Positions 24,413 through 31,155 of a stretch of DNA of 37,864 bases are shown in pieces; position 1 is the first letter of the stretch; every line of letters begins with the position of its first letter. A program made the position numbers and the translations under genes. A model generated the notes under the pieces. It had not been told where the DNA came from, ran no database searches, and saw only the letters and a list, made by a program, of their open reading frames with translations. This DNA is from Bacillota bacterium (GTDB lineage Bacteria > Bacillota > Sulfobacillia > Sulfobacillales > JAIMBI01). The stretch spans positions 1 through 37,864 of the forward strand of contig JAJZWV010000039.1 of the NCBI GenBank assembly GCA_021846505.1. The letters are read 5' to 3'.

Positions 24413-25215
24413 TGGACACCGCGGTCACCTGCGAGCACGTCTCCAAGCGCTTTCAGCTCAAGAAAGATCGGGCCGACAGCGTGGGCCAGCTGCTGTACCG
24501 CATGATTCCCTTCCGCCGCGGCCAGCGCGCCACCACGGAGCCGTTCTGGGCGCTCCGCGACGTGTCGTTCGAGCTGAAGTTCGGGGAGAGCCTCGGCATC
24601 ATTGGACACAATGGCGCAGGCAAAAGCACCCTCCTAAAAATTTTGACTCGCACCATGTACCCGACCCAGGGGTCGCTGGCGATGCGCGGCAAGGTGTCGG
24701 CCCTCATCGAGCTGGGGGCGGGGTTCCACCCCGACTTCACGGGGCGGGAAAACATTTACCTCAACGCCTCCATCTTGGGGCTGACGCGGCGAGAGATCGC
24801 GGGCAAGATTCCTGAGATTGTCGAGTTCTCGGAACTGGAGGACTTTATCGACACGCCCGTCAAGTACTACTCATCGGGGATGAACGCACGGCTGGGGTTT
24901 GCCGTGGCCACCTCCGTCCGGCCCGAGATTCTCATCGTGGACGAGGTGCTGGCGGTCGGCGACGAGGGCTTCCAGAAGAAGTGCATGGAGAAGATCCTGT
25001 CCATCAAGCAGGAAGGCGTGAGCATCCTCCTGGTGTCGCACGCGCTCAACACCATCGCCAACTTGATGGATCACGCGCTGTGGATTGAACATGGCGAGGT
25101 GCAGCGCTACGGGGACCCCCAAGAAGTGGTCAAAGCTTACCGCGCCGCTGAGGCCCAGGGCGAAACCACCATTGAGGCCGACCTGCGAAAGGTGCTGGCA
25201 TCCGACCGCCGCTAG
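24412..25215 (+). CDS. Polysaccharide ABC exporter ATPase (Wzt/TagH-like, short form)
   Basis: A 267-residue ATP-binding subunit. The Walker A is GHNGAGKS (65-72), the family-specific ALIELGAGFHPDFTGREN lies at 97-114, the signature SSGM is at 154-157, the Walker B ILIVDEV is at 173-179, and the switch His210 is in LVSHALN. It stops soon after the ATPase core and lacks the C-terminal carbohydrate-binding domain of longer Wzt proteins, so it resembles KpsT and short TagH forms. The ATG at 24412 overlaps the permease stop (TGATG) with GGAGG seven bases upstream; a GTG three bases earlier is less likely. It is the last gene of the plus arm, followed by a hairpin at 25238-25260. Confidence 0.92.
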   Translation: MDTAVTCEHVSKRFQLKKDRADSVGQLLYRMIPFRRGQRATTEPFWALRDVSFELKFGESLGIIGHNGAGKSTLLKILTRTMYPTQGSLAMRGKVSALIELGAGFHPDFTGRENIYLNASILGLTRREIAGKIPEIVEFSELEDFIDTPVKYYSSGMNARLGFAVATSVRPEILIVDEVLAVGDEGFQKKCMEKILSIKQEGVSILLVSHALNTIANLMDHALWIEHGEVQRYGDPQEVVKAYRAAEAQGETTIEADLRKVLASDRR

Positions 25216-25237
25216 CCATAGGGTCTGACCGGCGCTA

Positions 25238-25260
25238 GGCCGCCAGAAATGGTGGCGGCC
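25238..25260 (+). terminator. Hairpin after the polysaccharide export genes
   Basis: GGCCGCCA (25238-25245) and TGGCGGCC (25253-25260) form a perfect 8-bp, almost all-GC stem with a 7-base loop, starting 22 bases after the ATPase stop. No U tract follows, only a pyrimidine-rich stretch. Confidence 0.5.
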
Positions 25261-25379
25261 ATCCTCTCCGATGGCGCATCCGCACGAGATTCAAGAGTTG
25301 GCGCTTTTGGGCTCCGTGCTCCGGAACAACTGCCGGCTGGAGAGCGATGTCAACTGCTGGTCATGTTTCACCCGGCGGG

Positions 25380-25690
25380 TCCGGTCGGGGACCTCCCCTG
25401 CACCGCGACATCCACCGGCTTCCGCCATCGATCCGGTGGCACAGCGCGACGGTGGCCGGCTGCGGGGGCACAGGCGGCAGTACAAGCTCGCCCGGCTGAC
25501 CGACAAGAGGTCCGCCGGCTCCGCAAACAGGGCGGGGAGCCGGTCGGCCACCTCCCGCCGCCACCGATGGAGTAGCCGCAGCGCAATCTGATGCGCGCCC
25601 GCTCGGTCACCGGGCGGGCTTCTTGGAGCTCTCGAGCACAACCTGGACCTTCAAGGCCGGGACATAACATTTCCTGATCTAGTGTCATTT
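25380..25690 (-). pseudogene. Decayed IS3-family transposase (OrfA plus start of OrfB)
   Basis: Fragments of an IS3-type transposase are spread over different minus-strand frames. Near 25665-25620 the frame reads ALKVQVVLESSKKPAR, like the N-terminus of OrfA. After a frame change, AHQIALRLLHRWRREVADRL and PALFA follow (about 25600-25530), the OrfA helix-turn-helix end. Then comes LLSVSRASLYCR, which after another shift continues as PVPPQPATVALCHRID, the start of OrfB. The catalytic DDE part is absent. At least three frameshifts or stops and a deletion joining OrfA to OrfB show it is long dead. The assignment rests on these motif stretches only. Confidence 0.6.
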
Positions 25691-25703
25691 GGTGTCATCT
25701 ATT

Positions 25704-25738
25704 GACAGGGTACCACGACAGGGACTTCCGGCCCTGTC
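25704..25738. repeat. GACAGGG repeat and hairpin at the fossil IS edge
   Basis: GACAGGG occurs at 25704-25710 and again at 25717-25723, and the second copy pairs with CCCTGTC at 25732-25738 to give a 7-bp stem with an 8-base loop. It lies just outside the OrfA remnant, so it may be what is left of the element's terminal repeat, or a terminator for flanking genes. The rest of 25261-25801 outside the fossil shows no gene. Confidence 0.35.
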
Positions 25739-25801
25739 TAAATTCCTGGGTCCACTATCGACGCATGAATGGCGGTCATACCGGCGGGATAAACCTGTCT
25801 T

Positions 25802-26503
25802 TCAGGCACGGGGGGCGGTGATCTGACCCTTTTTGACCGCGACGGCGAGGAGCACTAATCCTCCCGCCCAGCGCCGCACCGCATGCACCGCAAGGTTCGC
25901 CTCCATGGCCGTGAGCAACTGCTGGTCGGTCGCAAAGCCGCTCAGCGACAAGTAGATTTGGCGGTAAGCGCCCAGTCCCGGCAGTCGCGTCACCAGTCGG
26001 ACATAGAAGCGGCTGAGTCGCCCGAAAAGCGACCGGGGGTGCACGAGATCCAGCAGCACCAAACTTCCGCCGGGCTTCAGCACCCGAATCATCTCGCGAA
26101 GCCCGCGGCGCCAATCCTCCATGTTGCGCAGCGAGAACTGAGCGGTCACCCAGTCAAAGGAGGCATCCGCAAACGGCAAGGCCTGTCCGTCGCCTTTCAT
26201 CCAGTGAATCGCGGCATGAGACGCAGTGCGGCTGTGCTGTTGGGCCACCTCCAGCATCGCGGAGGAAGCGTCCAGCCCGACGAAGGTTCCTCGACCATCC
26301 ATACGCTCCGCGCACTCGCGCAAGACAACCCCCGTCCCGCATCCGACGTCCAGCACGTTGTCGCCTGGCGCGATGTGCAGCACCGCGATTGCCGCATGGT
26401 GCCATGCTCGGATCCCACCCACCGAAAGGCCCGCGCTCTCCCAGTCATAGGCGGCCGCGATTCCATCAAAGACGGACCGGCGGGCCCGGTCGGCCGTGTT
26501 CAT
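25802..26503 (-). CDS. UbiE/MenG-type quinone methyltransferase
   Basis: A 233-residue SAM-dependent methyltransferase. The SAM motif I is VLDVGCGTG (50-58), followed by FVGLDASSAMLEVA, GDGQALPFADASFDWV and RVLKPGGSLVLLDL, the order seen in UbiE/MenG and related type 11 enzymes. Members carry out C-methylation of demethylmenaquinone or related quinones, and the neighbour is a quinone-linked succinate dehydrogenase operon. The ATG at 26503 follows GAAGGAGG at eight bases, and a TTG six codons earlier is less likely. It lies 105 bases downstream of the iron-sulfur subunit gene on the same strand. Some UbiE-like proteins methylate other substrates, so the menaquinone role is probable, not certain. 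Confidence 0.78.
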   Translation of the reverse strand: MNTADRARRSVFDGIAAAYDWESAGLSVGGIRAWHHAAIAVLHIAPGDNVLDVGCGTGVVLRECAERMDGRGTFVGLDASSAMLEVAQQHSRTASHAAIHWMKGDGQALPFADASFDWVTAQFSLRNMEDWRRGLREMIRVLKPGGSLVLLDLVHPRSLFGRLSRFYVRLVTRLPGLGAYRQIYLSLSGFATDQQLLTAMEANLAVHAVRRWAGGLVLLAVAVKKGQITAPRA

Positions 26504-26608
26504 CCTCCGAGCCTCCTTCAACTGGCCGTGGGATGGGTCTAGACCCGGTCGGGCCCGCTGCCGCTGGCCCCGCTCGGCGGCGTGGCTCTCTTAGCGATGA
26601 CCCGACCG

Positions 26609-27379
26609 CTACGGGGACGTCGGCTGGGGCCGCCTCAGCCGGCGGAGCCAGGCGGCAATCGGATCGTAATGCTGGTCCGCGACTCGTTCCTTCAGCGGGA
26701 TAATGGCATCATGGGTGATCTCAATGCCCTCGGGACAGACGTCCGTGCAGCAGTGCGTCACGTTGCAAAGTCCCACGCCGGCCGCGCTATGAAGCAAGTC
26801 GGTGCGCGACGCGGTGTCCATCGGATGCATTTCCAGCTCGGCGATCCGCACCATCAGCTGGGGACCCCAATACTGCCCAAACAGGCCGTGTTCGCGCAAG
26901 ACGTGACAGACATCTTGGCACAAGAAGCACTCAATACACCGATGGAATTCTTCAACGCGGTCCACCTCCCACTGCTGCAAGTGAAACGGAGGGGGTTCCG
27001 CCGGACGAAAGCCGGGCACGAGCTCTTCCGCTCGCTCATAATTCCAGGACACATCGGACACGAGGTCACGAATGATAGGAAAAGTGCGGAGCGGATGCAC
27101 ATGAATGTCCAGGGACCCATATGCATCGAGGCGCGTTTTGCAGAACAAGCGCGGTTCCCCATTGATCTCGCCCGAGCACGACCCGCAGTGGGCCGCTTTG
27201 CAGTTCCAGCGCACGGCCAGGTCGGGAGCTTCGTGCGCCTGAATGAAGTGCAAGGCATCAAGCACCACCATTCCGGGCACCACCGGCACGCGATAGGCCA
27301 CCTCTTCACCCTGATAGTCATCGCCGCGATAAACATAGAGAACCCGTTCCTTCCCCGGAACGGCACTCCGCTCCATCAT
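26609..27379 (-). CDS. sdhB: Succinate dehydrogenase/fumarate reductase iron-sulfur subunit
   Basis: A 256-residue electron-transfer subunit. The [2Fe-2S] ligands are Cys60, Cys65, Cys68 and Cys80 in a plant-ferredoxin-like domain (NCKAAHCGSCSG). The ferredoxin-like C-terminal domain has Cys148, 151, 154 and 158 (CIECFLCQDVC) and a second cluster with Cys205, 210/211 and 215 before Pro (CNVTHCCTDVCPEG), for the [4Fe-4S] and [3Fe-4S] centres. It carries electrons from the flavoprotein to the membrane subunit. ATG at 27379 overlaps the sdhA stop as ATGA, with GGAGGG seven bases upstream; a second ATG follows directly. The overall pattern resembles the actinobacterial Sdh1-type enzyme more than the classical SdhB. 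The direction (succinate oxidation or fumarate reduction) cannot be told. Confidence 0.92.
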   Translation of the reverse strand: MMERSAVPGKERVLYVYRGDDYQGEEVAYRVPVVPGMVVLDALHFIQAHEAPDLAVRWNCKAAHCGSCSGEINGEPRLFCKTRLDAYGSLDIHVHPLRTFPIIRDLVSDVSWNYERAEELVPGFRPAEPPPFHLQQWEVDRVEEFHRCIECFLCQDVCHVLREHGLFGQYWGPQLMVRIAELEMHPMDTASRTDLLHSAAGVGLCNVTHCCTDVCPEGIEITHDAIIPLKERVADQHYDPIAAWLRRLRRPQPTSP

Positions 27380-29139
27380 GATGGTGCCCTCCCTGTCACA
27401 TCTTGAGTGAGCGGGGCCAACACGCGCTGCTGCTGGGGCGTCACGGCAGCCACCGGCACGGTGCGGAGGCTGGGGCTTCCCCCGCGATCCCGCGTGATCA
27501 CTACGTTCTGCTTTCCCCAGGCCGCATCTTCCTCGGGAAAGTCCGTCCGGTAGTGCGCCCCGCGGCTTTCTGTTCGCTCCAGCGCGCTCCGCAGGATGGC
27601 CTCCCCCAACAGCAGCATGGCATCCAGCTCCAGTGCCAAGTTCCACCCGGGGTTGTACAGCGTCCCGCCTGGCGCGGCGAGCCGTGCCGCCCGCTCCTGC
27701 ATCTCCAACACCTGCTGCAGCCCGTTCTGCAGGCCGGGTCCACTCCGGACAATGCCGCCGCACCGCGTCATCACCTCCTGGAGCGCACTGTGCAGCCCAT
27801 AGGGACTTGGGCCCAGCGGCTGCCGCAGGGGCGCGAGCACGCGCGCGACTTCCTCTTCAATCTCGCTGGCCGCCACCACCGGCAGATGGACAGACGCCGC
27901 GGCAAATCGCGCCGCCGCGTCGCCCGCCCGCTTGCCAAACACAAGCAGATCCGCCAGGGAATTGCCACCCAGCCGATTGGCCCCATGCAGGCCGGCCGCC
28001 ACTTCACCGGCGGCAAACAAACCGGGCACCCGCGTGGCGCAGGTGTCCGGGTCGACCCGCACGCCCCCCATCATGTAGTGGCAGGTTGGAGCCACCTCCA
28101 TGGCTTCACGCGTGATGTCCACATCGGCCAAGGCGAGAAACTGGGCGCGCATGCTGGGCAGCTTGCGGCTGATGAACGCCGCGCCGCGGGCGGTAATGTC
28201 GAGACGCGCCCCGCCGTGCGGCGTCCCGCGCCCGGCCTGCACTTCCTGGTAGATGGCGCGCGCGACAACATCCCGGGACGACAATTCCATTCGCTTGGGG
28301 TCATAATCCGCCATAAACCGCCGCCCTTGGGCGTTGAGCAAAATCCCGCCTTCGCCCCGCACGCCTTCGGTGACCAAGAGACCGCGAACACCCGGCGGCC
28401 ACACCATGCCGGTGGGATGGAATTGGACCATCTCCATATCCATCAAATCGGCCCCGGCGGCAAACGCCAGGGCGGTGCCATCGCCGGTGCTCTCCCACGA
28501 ATTGGATGTCACGGCGTAAACGCGCCCCCACCCCCCGGTTGCCAGTACAATGGCCGGGGCGCGAAGCAAGACAAACCGCCCATCGACCCGCCGGTAAGCG
28601 AGCGCCCCCGCCATCCCGCTGTCGTCACGGAACAGCCGGGTGACAATCACCTCAGGGTAAAACGCTACGCCCAACTGGGTCACCCGATTTTGGAGCGTGC
28701 GCAGCAGCTCTTTGCCCGTGTGGTCGCCGACATGGCACAGACGGCGGTAGGAATGGGCGCCAAACGCCCGTTGAAGGATCTGGCCCGCGGGCGTGCGGTC
28801 AAACACGGCCCCCCACCTCTCCAATTCCCACACGCGCTCGGGCGCCTCCGCCGTCAGCAGCTCCGCCATGCGCGCGCTGTTGACGAAGTGCCCGCTCTTC
28901 ATGGTGTCGCGAAAGTGAACGTCCGGGCTGTCTTCGGCGTCGAGATGCCCCAGCGCCGCAGCCACGCCGCCCTCCGCCATGACGGTGTGCGCTTTGCCCA
29001 GCAGGCTCTTGCTCACCACGCCCACGGACAGCCCAACCTCCGAGACGGCCACGGCTGCCCGCAGGCCCGCGCCGCCAGCCCCGATCACCAGCACGTCGTG
29101 CCGCAGGGTCTCCCACGCCTGCCCGCCGGCGGCAGTCAT
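27376..29139 (-). CDS. sdhA: Succinate dehydrogenase/fumarate reductase flavoprotein subunit
   Basis: A 587-residue flavoprotein. The FAD Rossmann motif is VLVIGAGGAGLRAA (16-29). His51 in LGKAHTVMAEGG fits the covalent FAD-histidyl position. Substrate-site segments include FHPTGM (typical quinone-linked SDH/FRD sequence), HYMMGGVRVD, and GLFAAGEVAAGLHGANRLGGNSLADLLVFG near residues 385-415. It oxidises succinate to fumarate or the reverse. ATG at 29139 overlaps the stop of the membrane-subunit gene as ATGA, and the open frame upstream of it is the antiphase shadow of that gene. At 587 residues it is of normal length. It works as a complex with the products of the genes on either side. Confidence 0.94.
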   Translation of the reverse strand: MTAAGGQAWETLRHDVLVIGAGGAGLRAAVAVSEVGLSVGVVSKSLLGKAHTVMAEGGVAAALGHLDAEDSPDVHFRDTMKSGHFVNSARMAELLTAEAPERVWELERWGAVFDRTPAGQILQRAFGAHSYRRLCHVGDHTGKELLRTLQNRVTQLGVAFYPEVIVTRLFRDDSGMAGALAYRRVDGRFVLLRAPAIVLATGGWGRVYAVTSNSWESTGDGTALAFAAGADLMDMEMVQFHPTGMVWPPGVRGLLVTEGVRGEGGILLNAQGRRFMADYDPKRMELSSRDVVARAIYQEVQAGRGTPHGGARLDITARGAAFISRKLPSMRAQFLALADVDITREAMEVAPTCHYMMGGVRVDPDTCATRVPGLFAAGEVAAGLHGANRLGGNSLADLLVFGKRAGDAAARFAAASVHLPVVAASEIEEEVARVLAPLRQPLGPSPYGLHSALQEVMTRCGGIVRSGPGLQNGLQQVLEMQERAARLAAPGGTLYNPGWNLALELDAMLLLGEAILRSALERTESRGAHYRTDFPEEDAAWGKQNVVITRDRGGSPSLRTVPVAAVTPQQQRVLAPLTQDVTGRAPS

Positions 29140-29903
29140 TTGAGCAGCCTCACATCGGGAATGATGTGGGCCAGCAGGAGGCGAATATAGACGTCGGTGG
29201 CCCACACACTCATCATCGACGCCCACGCCCAACGGCCATGATGGCGATTCCACCGGGAGATGCGCTGCCACCATCGGAATCGGACCGGAGGGCGCACAGC
29301 CTCGATGCCGCGCGGGCAGGCGAAGCAGTCGCGGCTCCCACCGATGAGGTGTCGAAACGCGTGGCACGACAACGTGTAGGCGGTCAGCAGGACGACGTTC
29401 CCGAGCATAATGACGGACCCGACCCCTACACCGAACTGGCCCTGAAAGATGAAGGCCGACACCGTGTCTTTCCACAGAAAGAGCAACACGATGGCGGCCA
29501 AGTACCACCAGTAGCGATGCCAGTTGCTCACCACCCAGGGCCATGCCCGCTCTCCCGTGTATGCCCGTTCCGGCCGCTCGGGTGCGCCGCACGTAAAGGG
29601 GTCGGCGGCGAATGCATGATAGTATTCCCTCCGATAGTAGTAGCAGGTCCCCCTGAACAGCAGCGGAATCCACGCCACCAGCACGGCCGGCGCGAAGGGA
29701 ATGCCGAGCCACTGCCCCAGCGGAGGGGAGAAAAATGGCGAGAGGTAGTTATGGTATTGGCCTGTCCGTTCGAACACCACCACCCCGAAGGAATACAGGA
29801 CAAACGCCGAGAACACGACCAGTGTGGTGACGGACTGCGCCCACGGCGGCCAGTACCGCGTAGGGCTTGCGGTCGCCGATGCGGCCCGCACTGAGGATGG
29901 CAT
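29136..29903 (-). CDS. sdhC: Succinate dehydrogenase membrane anchor, Sdh1-type (five-helix)
   Basis: A 255-residue membrane protein with about five helices (25-45, 68-86, 130-150, 160-182, 228-248). Candidate heme or quinone-site histidines are His129 in SNWHRYWWY and His181/His185 in SCHAFRHL. The segments TCYYYRREYYHAF and WHRYWWYLAAIVLLFLWKD resemble the single-chain anchors of actinobacterial Sdh1-type complexes rather than classical SdhC/SdhD. A pair of cysteines in RDCFACPRG is unusual. The ATG at 29903 follows GGAGGAGGGGGAG. First gene of the sdhC-sdhA-sdhB-(ubiE) group, with a 510-base region upstream. The family call is from these motifs and operon position. Confidence 0.85.
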   Translation of the reverse strand: MPSSVRAASATASPTRYWPPWAQSVTTLVVFSAFVLYSFGVVVFERTGQYHNYLSPFFSPPLGQWLGIPFAPAVLVAWIPLLFRGTCYYYRREYYHAFAADPFTCGAPERPERAYTGERAWPWVVSNWHRYWWYLAAIVLLFLWKDTVSAFIFQGQFGVGVGSVIMLGNVVLLTAYTLSCHAFRHLIGGSRDCFACPRGIEAVRPPVRFRWWQRISRWNRHHGRWAWASMMSVWATDVYIRLLLAHIIPDVRLLK

Positions 29904-30413
29904 TGATGCTCCCCCTCCTCCAAATCGGCAGCGAACAGATCGAGAACCACGTGCTGCCCTGCCATGGACGCTGCATGCAGCCGATAACCGTCGATGCCTC
30001 ATCTCCACCGCATACGTGGCGGTGGTCGTGCGACCAGTCAGCCAGCGGGCGCAGGCAAGTTTCTCTACACACATGAGCGTAGCCCACCCCTGTTTTTGCC
30101 GCGACGGGCAGTTGGGCAGACTTTTGGGGCATTCTGGTGAGCTGCCCCTACGCCGTTTGGGTCATCGCACCAGGGTCGCGCCATCGTCTCGCTGGCGGCT
30201 AATGCCGCGTTCACGGTGACCGTGTGGTGCCGAAGATAGCGCTCCCTGAGCCTTGTTGAATAGGAAACCTGTTCATACTCTTAAGTGGGAGTTCACCGAG
30301 TCGGTGATGTCTGACACCGTGCGTTGACTGGGGGATTGTTCGCGGACGAAAGACGAACAAAAGGTGGTCCATTGTGCAGTTCCAGACGCTAGGACAAGGG
30401 GAGGACATACACG
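29904..30413. other. Divergent intergenic region between sdhC and the sulfur module
   Basis: This 510-base gap has no convincing gene. It holds several inverted repeats: CCACCGC/GCGGTGG at 30005-30011 and 30019-30025, GGTCG/CGACC at 30024-30035, CACGGT-G-ACCGTG at 30212-30224, and TCACCGA-G-TCGGTGA at 30293-30307. A weak plus-strand promoter candidate is TTGTTG (30253-30258) with CATACT (30274-30279), spacing 15. No clear minus-strand promoter for sdhC was found. The first two repeats would lie in the sdhC leader. Confidence 0.45.
30293..30307. promoter_or_regulatory. Perfect 15-base palindrome upstream of the sulfur module, candidate operator
   Basis: TCACCGA and TCGGTGA are exact inverse complements around a single G. 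The site lies 107 bases before the DsrE2 ATG and just downstream of a weak promoter candidate ending at 30279, the place a repressor site would be expected. A smaller perfect palindrome, CACGGT-G-ACCGTG, lies about 80 bases upstream (30212-30224). Confidence 0.4.
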
Positions 30414-30794
30414 ATGAATCTCATCCTGCTGTCAGGCGACTACGCTAAGATTCACGCGGCCGCAATGTTGGCGGTGGTGGCCTCCAGCTTGGACATGCCA
30501 GTGAATGTGTTCGTGTCGATGGAGGCGTTGCCTGCGTTTCACGGCGATCCAGCGATTCGGGCGACCGTCGGCATGGGTCAGGTTGGCCACAAGTTGAAGG
30601 ATTCAGGCGGGGACGACTACCTGGGTCTTCTGGACCAAGCCAAAAGCTTTGGAACGGTCACCGTATACGCCTGCAGTCTGGTGGCGGACCTCTACGGGTG
30701 GACGCTGGAGGATTTGGTGCCGACCTTTGACGACATGATGGGCGTCGCCGGGTTTCTCGGCAAGGCATCCACCGGGACCACCATCGCCCTGTAG
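30414..30794 (+). CDS. DsrE2-like sulfur carrier protein
   Basis: A 126-residue DsrE/DsrF-like protein. The N-terminal strand is MNLILLSGDY, with PVNVFVSMEAL after the first helix. The single cysteine, Cys87 in VTVYACSLVADLYGW, is the conserved persulfide-carrying position of the DsrE2/DsrE3 group. The C-terminal GVAGFLGKAS helix fits the family. These proteins bind sulfane sulfur and pass it to or from TusA in the cytoplasm. The ATG follows GGGGAGG at nine bases. It is first in a four-gene set with TusA, a sulfide:quinone oxidoreductase-like protein and DUF1641, so it probably belongs to a sulfur-oxidation relay. No transmembrane segment is apparent, unlike some DsrE2 proteins. Confidence 0.85.
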   Translation: MNLILLSGDYAKIHAAAMLAVVASSLDMPVNVFVSMEALPAFHGDPAIRATVGMGQVGHKLKDSGGDDYLGLLDQAKSFGTVTVYACSLVADLYGWTLEDLVPTFDDMMGVAGFLGKASTGTTIAL

Positions 30795-30812
30795 TACCGG
30801 ACAGTGCACGCA

Positions 30813-30842
30813 GCCTGCCGGGCGCAGTGACGGCCGGCAGGC
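30813..30842 (+). repeat. Perfect 9-bp hairpin between dsrE2-like and tusA genes
   Basis: GCCTGCCGG (30813-30821) and CCGGCAGGC (30834-30842) form a perfect stem with a 12-base loop. It starts 18 bases after the DsrE2 stop and ends 32 bases before the TusA ATG. It could stabilise the upstream message or tune the ratio of the two proteins by partial termination. No U tract follows. Confidence 0.45.
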
Positions 30843-30874
30843 AAGCGGGCATCCACAAGCGAAGGGAGCTGCGG

Positions 30875-31105
30875 ATGGACACGGCAAAAATCGTGGATGC
30901 GCGGGGTTCTTATTGCCCCGGCCCCTTGATGGAGCTGATCAAAGGCATCCGCCGGGAGGCCATCGGCACGACGCTGGAAATATGGTCGTCGGATCGTGGG
31001 TCAGCCAAAGACATCCCGGAGTGGGCCGCTCGGGCTGGCCATGAGTTGGTGAGCAGCACGGAGGAGGACGGCATCTACAAGATCCAGGTGCGAAAAGCCC
31101 GGTAG
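30875..31105 (+). CDS. tusA: TusA-family sulfur carrier protein
   Basis: A 76-residue SirA/TusA-fold protein. The active-site motif is Cys14-Pro-Gly-Pro-Leu in RGSYCPGPLMELIK, and the rest (TLEIWSSDRGSAKDIPEWAARAGHELV) matches the two-layer alpha/beta fold. TusA carries persulfide sulfur to acceptors such as DsrE proteins or heterodisulfide-reductase-like complexes. In this setting it likely serves sulfur oxidation rather than tRNA thiolation, because it is between DsrE2 and a sulfide:quinone oxidoreductase. The ATG at 30875 has GAAGGGAG upstream; an in-frame ATG at 30827 overlaps the hairpin and is unlikely. Confidence 0.92.
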   Translation: MDTAKIVDARGSYCPGPLMELIKGIRREAIGTTLEIWSSDRGSAKDIPEWAARAGHELVSSTEEDGIYKIQVRKAR

Positions 31106-31155
31106 CGGCCGTCCAAACCGGTTTAGCGCAAACGCTGAGCAGAGGAGACGCACGA

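Noticed and set aside
25249-25575. Plus-strand open frame after the Wzt gene
   Set aside because: It is antisense to the transposase fossil, which shows IS3-like OrfA/OrfB segments on the minus strand.
26609-27763. An extended N-terminus for the iron-sulfur subunit upstream of 27379
   Set aside because: The extra residues are antiphase to sdhA and carry no motif, while the ATG at 27379 has GGAGGG upstream and overlaps the sdhA stop.
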